In this document: positions 60,220-64,000 of the stretch, one piece after another | How positions within the stretch are numbered: position 1 is the first letter of the stretch | Layout: every line of letters begins with the position of its first letter | Assembly (NCBI GenBank): GCA_963771715.1 | Contig: CAVYUQ010000016.1 | Location: 124,001 to 188,000 of the forward strand | Source: JACVRW01 sp963771715 | GTDB taxonomy: Bacteria > Actinomycetota > Thermoleophilia > Solirubrobacterales > Thermoleophilaceae | DNA length: 64,000 bases | Reading direction: 5' to 3' | Position numbers and translations under genes: made by a program | The notes under the pieces: generated by a model | The model's database searches: none | The model's input: the letters and a program-made list of their open reading frames with translations, nothing else | Told to the model about the DNA's origin: nothing

Positions 60220-62258
60220 GGCTTGACCTTCGTGCGGTCGTGCCGGTCGCTCGCCACACGCGCCTCCTCCACGCAGCGCGCCTCATCCAGCCGTCCGGAC
60301 CCGGCGTCGTTCTTCCACGTGAAGTCCCCACCCGGCAGGGGCGCGGCGGTCCGCTGGATGATCCCGCTCACCTGCGCGCCGGTGAGCTTCGGGTTCGCGG
60401 CGAGCATGAGCCCGACCACGCCGGCCACGTGCGGGCTCGCCATGCTCGTCCCCGTCATCGCCATCCACTGCTTCTTGGGATCGGAGTCGAACCCGCGTGC
60501 CGCCATGATCTTGGTGCCGGGCGCCGCGATGTCGGGCTTCTGGCGGGCGTCGCGCGTCGGGCCCTGGCTGCTGCTCGGGTTGATCCGGCGCCCGTCCACG
60601 TCGAGGTTGGCGACCGAGACGATGCGGTTGCCGCAGGCGAGCGTGCTGACCGTCGACGAGTCGACGTACGAGTTCTCCGAGAAGAAGGACGGGTAGACCC
60701 ATGCGTCGCGCTCGCCGATGCGGCCGATCTTCCGCGGGTCGTCGCGCTCGATCCAGCAGTCGAAGCTGCCCCCGCGCACCTCGAGCGCGATCAGGCGCAC
60801 CAGCCACTGTCCGGGCCGGATGCCGATCAGCTCGTCCTCCCGCAGCTGCGGGCTCAGGTAGACCGCGATGTAGTTGTCGCCGTTGGCCGCGTTGTAGAGC
60901 TCGTTGTAGACGCTCAGGAACGAGTGGTCCGGCAGTCGCCGGTTCTCGATGTACTCGCCCGGCTGAATCGCCTCGGTCCAGTCCATCCCGGGAGGCTTGA
61001 CCTGCACCGCGAACCGGTCCCCGGGCTCGTACCAGATCTCCATCTCGTTCTCCGAGATGTCCGCGGTCGACGCGTTCCCCACAACGGTCCACTCGATGTC
61101 GTGGACGAGCTCGCGCGCCGCGAGCCGCCCGCTCGCATGGACGCGTCCAAGGATGAAGCCGATGTCGCCTTCGAACTCGGCCTTGTCCTGCCCGGCGTTC
61201 CCGGCCGCGACGGAGACGCTGCGGCCCGGGACGGTCAGCGCCGCGTCGATCCAGCGGTTGATGGCGCTCGAGGCGTCGTGCGCGTGCCCGTTCGTGCCCA
61301 GGCTGATGTTGATGGACACCGGGCGCGAGCCCGCCACGTCCAGCAGCCAGTCCACCGCGTGCGCGAGCCGGGTCGAGTCGTAGAAGTTGGTTCGGCGCTC
61401 CTCGTCCCCCTCGGGCAGCGATATGAGCACCGCGGCGATGTCGGCCTGACGGGCGACGCCCCGGTTGCCGGCGGCGATGCTCGCTACGTGGGTCCCGTGC
61501 GAGCCCGGGCTCATCTGCGACTGCGGCTCGAGCAGGTACGCCGGAGGGTTGCCCCTCTTCTTGGCCTCCCGGATCGCCAGGTCCATGTCGGCCTTCTTGA
61601 TCACCGACCCGTAGCCGAAGTCCGCGGGCGGGTCGTGCATGTCGCCGGCCTGGTCCCAGATGCACTCGAAGCGCGTCTTGCCGTCCGCGCCGAGGAAATC
61701 CTGATGCGTGAAGTCGAACCCGCCCACGTCGATGATGCCGATGAGCACGCCGGCGCCGTGGTGGTGGTCGCGCGCCGTGCCGAAGCGGCGCACCTTCGTC
61801 GTGGGCGCCGTCGCGCCCGTTCCCTCCAGCTTCGGGGTCGGACGGGTCAGGGGCTGGCCGAGCTCGACGCCGAGCGCCCAGGGCTCGTTGCTCAGCTCGA
61901 GCGCCCTCTTCGCGGTGATCTCGACAGTGCGGAGGTTGCCCTTGGCCTGCATGTCGTCGGTCTTGATGTCGAGCGCCTTCTCCGCCTCGACTCGGCCGGC
62001 CGGGTCCTCGGCGATACGGACGAAGACGCTCACCGGCACCTCCGCCGGCACGTTGCGCAGGCTCTTGGGACCGCGAACGGTCCTCTCCTTGTCCGTCGTC
62101 GACGCCTGGGTGCGCTTGGGCGCGAACGCCTCGGCGGTCCTGGGACTGACCTTGATCGCCGCCGCGTGCTCGGCTCGGAGGGCGCACACCTCCGGGGTCG
62201 CGTTGGCGATCATCCGGAGCTTCGGCTCGACCTTGGGATAGGGCGTCTTCCTCGGCAT
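60216..62258 (-). CDS. cytoplasmic subtilase (S8 serine protease)
   Basis: 680 residues, ATG 62258 with GGGAGG upstream. No signal peptide. The N-terminal region (about 70-140) resembles a prodomain (VPVSVFVRIAEDPAGRVEAE). The catalytic domain has Asp177 (GIIDVGGFDFTHQDFLG; D-V-G instead of D-T-G), His254 (SPGSHGTHVASIAAG), VSVAAGNAGQDKAEF and Ser605 (MTGTSMASPHVAGVVGLMLA). About 200 residues of beta-rich sequence are inserted before the serine block (RRLPDHSFLSVYNELYNAAN). Paired with the downstream metallo-beta-lactamase. The pair could form a proteolysis-triggered or proteolysis-regulated module. This is an inference from coupling. Confidence 0.92.
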   Translation of the reverse strand: MPRKTPYPKVEPKLRMIANATPEVCALRAEHAAAIKVSPRTAEAFAPKRTQASTTDKERTVRGPKSLRNVPAEVPVSVFVRIAEDPAGRVEAEKALDIKTDDMQAKGNLRTVEITAKRALELSNEPWALGVELGQPLTRPTPKLEGTGATAPTTKVRRFGTARDHHHGAGVLIGIIDVGGFDFTHQDFLGADGKTRFECIWDQAGDMHDPPADFGYGSVIKKADMDLAIREAKKRGNPPAYLLEPQSQMSPGSHGTHVASIAAGNRGVARQADIAAVLISLPEGDEERRTNFYDSTRLAHAVDWLLDVAGSRPVSINISLGTNGHAHDASSAINRWIDAALTVPGRSVSVAAGNAGQDKAEFEGDIGFILGRVHASGRLAARELVHDIEWTVVGNASTADISENEMEIWYEPGDRFAVQVKPPGMDWTEAIQPGEYIENRRLPDHSFLSVYNELYNAANGDNYIAVYLSPQLREDELIGIRPGQWLVRLIALEVRGGSFDCWIERDDPRKIGRIGERDAWVYPSFFSENSYVDSSTVSTLACGNRIVSVANLDVDGRRINPSSSQGPTRDARQKPDIAAPGTKIMAARGFDSDPKKQWMAMTGTSMASPHVAGVVGLMLAANPKLTGAQVSGIIQRTAAPLPGGDFTWKNDAGSGRLDEARCVEEARVASDRHDRTKVKP

Positions 62259-62330
62259 CTGATCCTCCCTGGCGACGGTAAACAGGTGGCGCCGAGTGGT
62301 CAAGGTTTCTCCGCGAGTTAGCCTCCGCGG

Positions 62331-63125
62331 ATGAGCTCCCTCCCAGTGCGCGGAGCCGCCGTGCGCCGGCTCGGCCTCGCGCTCCCGCCCGCGCGAATGG
62401 CGGCGCTGCGCTCGCGGCGGCCGCTCAAGCGCTGGCGCTACGTGGGGGTCTACCGCGCGGACATGATGCTGTGCGTGGGCCACGCGCGCGTGGCCGGAGT
62501 GCCGCAGCGCTGGTGGGCTGTCGCCCTACCCGACGGCACGCTCGTCGAGGGCCGGCGCGGCGTGCGCCTCGCGGGCGGGCACGTCGAGGTGGGCAACGAC
62601 ATCCGGCTCGAGCTCGAGGAGACGGGCGGCGTCGAGGTCGTGTCGCCGCACGGGCGCAGCTACGTCTGGACCCGCAAGCAGGCGCTCGTCCGGGTGCGCG
62701 GCGTCGTGCGGGTGGCCGGCCGCACGTTCGAGCTCGACGGCGACGACGGCTTCATCGACGACTCGGCCGGCTACCACGCCCGCCACACCGCCTGGCGGTG
62801 GTCGGCGGGCCTCGGGCGCACCGACGACGGGCGCCGCGTGGCCTGGAACCTCGTGGACGGCGTGCACGACGGCGACGCCAGCGAGCGCACGGTTTGGATC
62901 GACGGCGAGCCTCACGAGGTGGGGGCGCAGGAGTTCGCGGCGGACCTGTCGAGCGTGGGCGAGCTGCGCTTCAGCGAGTGGTCGGCGCGGGTCGCGAGCA
63001 CGAACATCGGGGTGATGCGCAACCGCTACCGGCAGCCTTTTGGCGAGTTCAGCGGCCGGCTCCCGGGCGGTTTGCGACTTGCCGAGGGTTATGGCGTGAT
63101 GGAGGAGCATGATGTGCTCTGGTGA
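62331..63125 (+). CDS. DUF2804 family protein
   Basis: 264 residues. The conserved DUF2804 core is visible: FIDDSAGYHARHTAWRWSAG, VAWNLVDGVHDGDASERTVW, and the closing FGEFSGRLPGGLRLAEGYGV followed by MEEHDVLW. The N-terminus (RRLGLALPPARMAALRSRRP) and WRYVGVYRADMMLCVGHARV form the first beta-domain. This family is widespread in actinobacteria with no confirmed activity; a lipocalin-like barrel is suspected. The GTGA overlap with the next gene implies co-translation. Confidence 0.87.
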   Translation: MSSLPVRGAAVRRLGLALPPARMAALRSRRPLKRWRYVGVYRADMMLCVGHARVAGVPQRWWAVALPDGTLVEGRRGVRLAGGHVEVGNDIRLELEETGGVEVVSPHGRSYVWTRKQALVRVRGVVRVAGRTFELDGDDGFIDDSAGYHARHTAWRWSAGLGRTDDGRRVAWNLVDGVHDGDASERTVWIDGEPHEVGAQEFAADLSSVGELRFSEWSARVASTNIGVMRNRYRQPFGEFSGRLPGGLRLAEGYGVMEEHDVLW

Positions 63126-64000
63126 GGGAGCTCATCGTGCTGCTCGCCGCGTTCCTCGGCCCCGCCGCCCCCGCGGGCGGGCCCGCGAGCAGCGGTAGCC
63201 CGGACGGGCCCGTGCGGCTGACGGTCGCCGCGTCCGGTGACCTCCTGATCCACACGCCGATAGCCCAGCGGGCGCTCGCGCTCGGCGGCGGGCGGCGCTA
63301 CGACTTCGCTCCGCTGTTCGCGCCGGTCAGGGGCCCGATCGCGCGCGCCGACCTCGCGCTCTGCCACGTCGAGACGCCGCTCGTGCCCGGGCCGGTGCGC
63401 GGCTATCCGTCGTTCCGCACGCCGCCCGACCTCGCGCGCTCGATCCGGCGCGTGGGCTGGGACGCGTGCAGCACGGCGTCCAACCACTCGCTCGATGCGG
63501 GCCAGTACGGGGTGGAGACGACGCTGCGGGCGCTCCGCGGCGCGGGCGTGAAGGCCACCGGCACGGCGCGCTCGGCGCGCGCCCGGCGGCGCACGACGAT
63601 GCTGGCTGTGAAGGGGGTGAAGGTGGCGCTCCTGTCGTACACCGCGGTCTCGAACGGGCAGGCAGTGCCGCACCCGTGGAGCGTCAACTGGGCCTCGCCG
63701 GGCCCGATCCTGCGCGACGCGCGCCGGGCGCGCCGGCGCGGGGCGCGCATCGTGATCGTGAACCTGCACTGGGGGAGCGAGTACGTGCAGGCGGTGACGC
63801 CGGAGCAGCGCGCGCTCGCGCGGCGGCTCACGCGCTCGCCGGCAATCGACGCGATCGTCGGGCAGCACGCTCACGTGGTGCAGCCGGTCAGGCGCGTGCG
63901 CGGCAAGCCGGTCGTGTTCGGGGAGGGCAACCTGATCTCGAACCAGACGGCGGGCTGCTGCACGGCGGCCGCGCAGGACGGGCTGATCGCGCTGATCGAC
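63122..64000 (+). CDS. CapA-like metallophosphatase (poly-gamma-glutamate/capsule), cut by the right edge
   Basis: GTG 63122 starts RELIVLLAAFLGPAAPAGGP, a probable signal peptide, followed by the CapA fold: LTVAASGDLLIHTPIAQRAL, ARADLALCHVETPLVPGPV, ASNHSLDAGQYGVETTLRAL, VKVALLSYTAVSNGQAVPHP, RIVIVNLHWGSEYVQAVTPE, then IVGQHAHVVQPVRRVRGKP and VFGEGNLISNQTAG. Asp, Asn and His residues match the metallophosphatase-type metal site. CapA-family proteins act in poly-gamma-glutamate or other capsule export, but many paralogues are uncharacterised. The C-terminus lies outside the window. Confidence 0.87.
   Translation, partial: MRELIVLLAAFLGPAAPAGGPASSGSPDGPVRLTVAASGDLLIHTPIAQRALALGGGRRYDFAPLFAPVRGPIARADLALCHVETPLVPGPVRGYPSFRTPPDLARSIRRVGWDACSTASNHSLDAGQYGVETTLRALRGAGVKATGTARSARARRRTTMLAVKGVKVALLSYTAVSNGQAVPHPWSVNWASPGPILRDARRARRRGARIVIVNLHWGSEYVQAVTPEQRALARRLTRSPAIDAIVGQHAHVVQPVRRVRGKPVVFGEGNLISNQTAGCCTAAAQDGLIALID

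Noticed and set aside
60240..62321. Plus-strand frame of about 690 codons opposite the subtilase
   Set aside because: Low-complexity shadow of the subtilase gene; no recognised domain and no ribosome site.

Overview
The window is very GC-rich (about 70% by eye), gene-dense and made of short directons with ATGA/GTGA/TGATG overlaps. The content is a complete Mce lipid-transport operon, actinobacterial small membrane proteins (DUF3618, a DUF4235-like protein, a holin-like protein), an FprA-type ferredoxin reductase, a collagen-repeat exported protein and a large ATPase-LuxR regulator. This points to an actinobacterium, most likely Thermoleophilia/Solirubrobacterales. No rRNA or tRNA gene was seen, so the placement is an inference. 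No insertion sequence, prophage or CRISPR array was recognised, and no gene-free stretch exceeds 300 bases.

Layout. 1-16,021 (minus strand): one long operon of two YrbE permeases, an MlaF-type ATPase, six Mce substrate-binding proteins, an RND/MMPL exporter, a membrane-anchored redoxin, a B3/4-domain protein, a small conserved protein and the start of another gene. 16,141-23,281 (mostly plus): a lipoprotein diverging from the mce operon, an ATPase-LuxR regulator, an NAD(P)-binding protein, and an enolase-superfamily/DUF1611 pair (DgcA/DgcN-like). 23,268-34,885 (minus): a Ser/Thr kinase with a beta-propeller, methionine synthase, a secreted subtilase, a diguanylate cyclase, and a glycosyltransferase apparently fused to a flippase-like membrane domain. 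34,908-45,617: a chlorite-dismutase/HemQ-family protein, FprA, an RDD protein, exopolyphosphatase, an FAH-family hydrolase, an ABC1 kinase, a DNA glycosylase, a cluster of palindromes, an Fe-S trio (HesB/ErpA, BolA, CGFS glutaredoxin) and exported proteins. 45,787-49,997: a six-gene electron-transfer operon (two small anchored proteins, ApbE, a ferric-reductase-like cytochrome, ferredoxin, ferredoxin reductase) with three small genes opposite. 50,075-64,000: an epimerase, DegV, an AI-2E-type permease, a flippase-like protein, two tandem sulfotransferases, an envelope-protein operon led by a nitrilase and a TetR regulator with a palindromic operator, a ComEC-like metallo-beta-lactamase/subtilase pair, a DUF2804 protein and a CapA-like protein.

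Two features cut across the window. About thirty single-base frame breaks fall in otherwise intact, conserved genes (for example the RND exporter, YrbE, MetH, FprA and Ppx). They look like assembly or sequencing indels rather than decay, so coordinates of those genes span the breaks. There is also a family of 48-bp palindromic units: one copy lies inside the kinase linker and two lie between the convergent glycosylase and HesB genes. The strongest candidates for something new are these palindromes, the conserved C-terminal cysteine pairs of all six Mce proteins together with an operon-encoded redoxin, the ApbE operon with no visible flavinylation target, and the metallo-beta-lactamase/subtilase pair.
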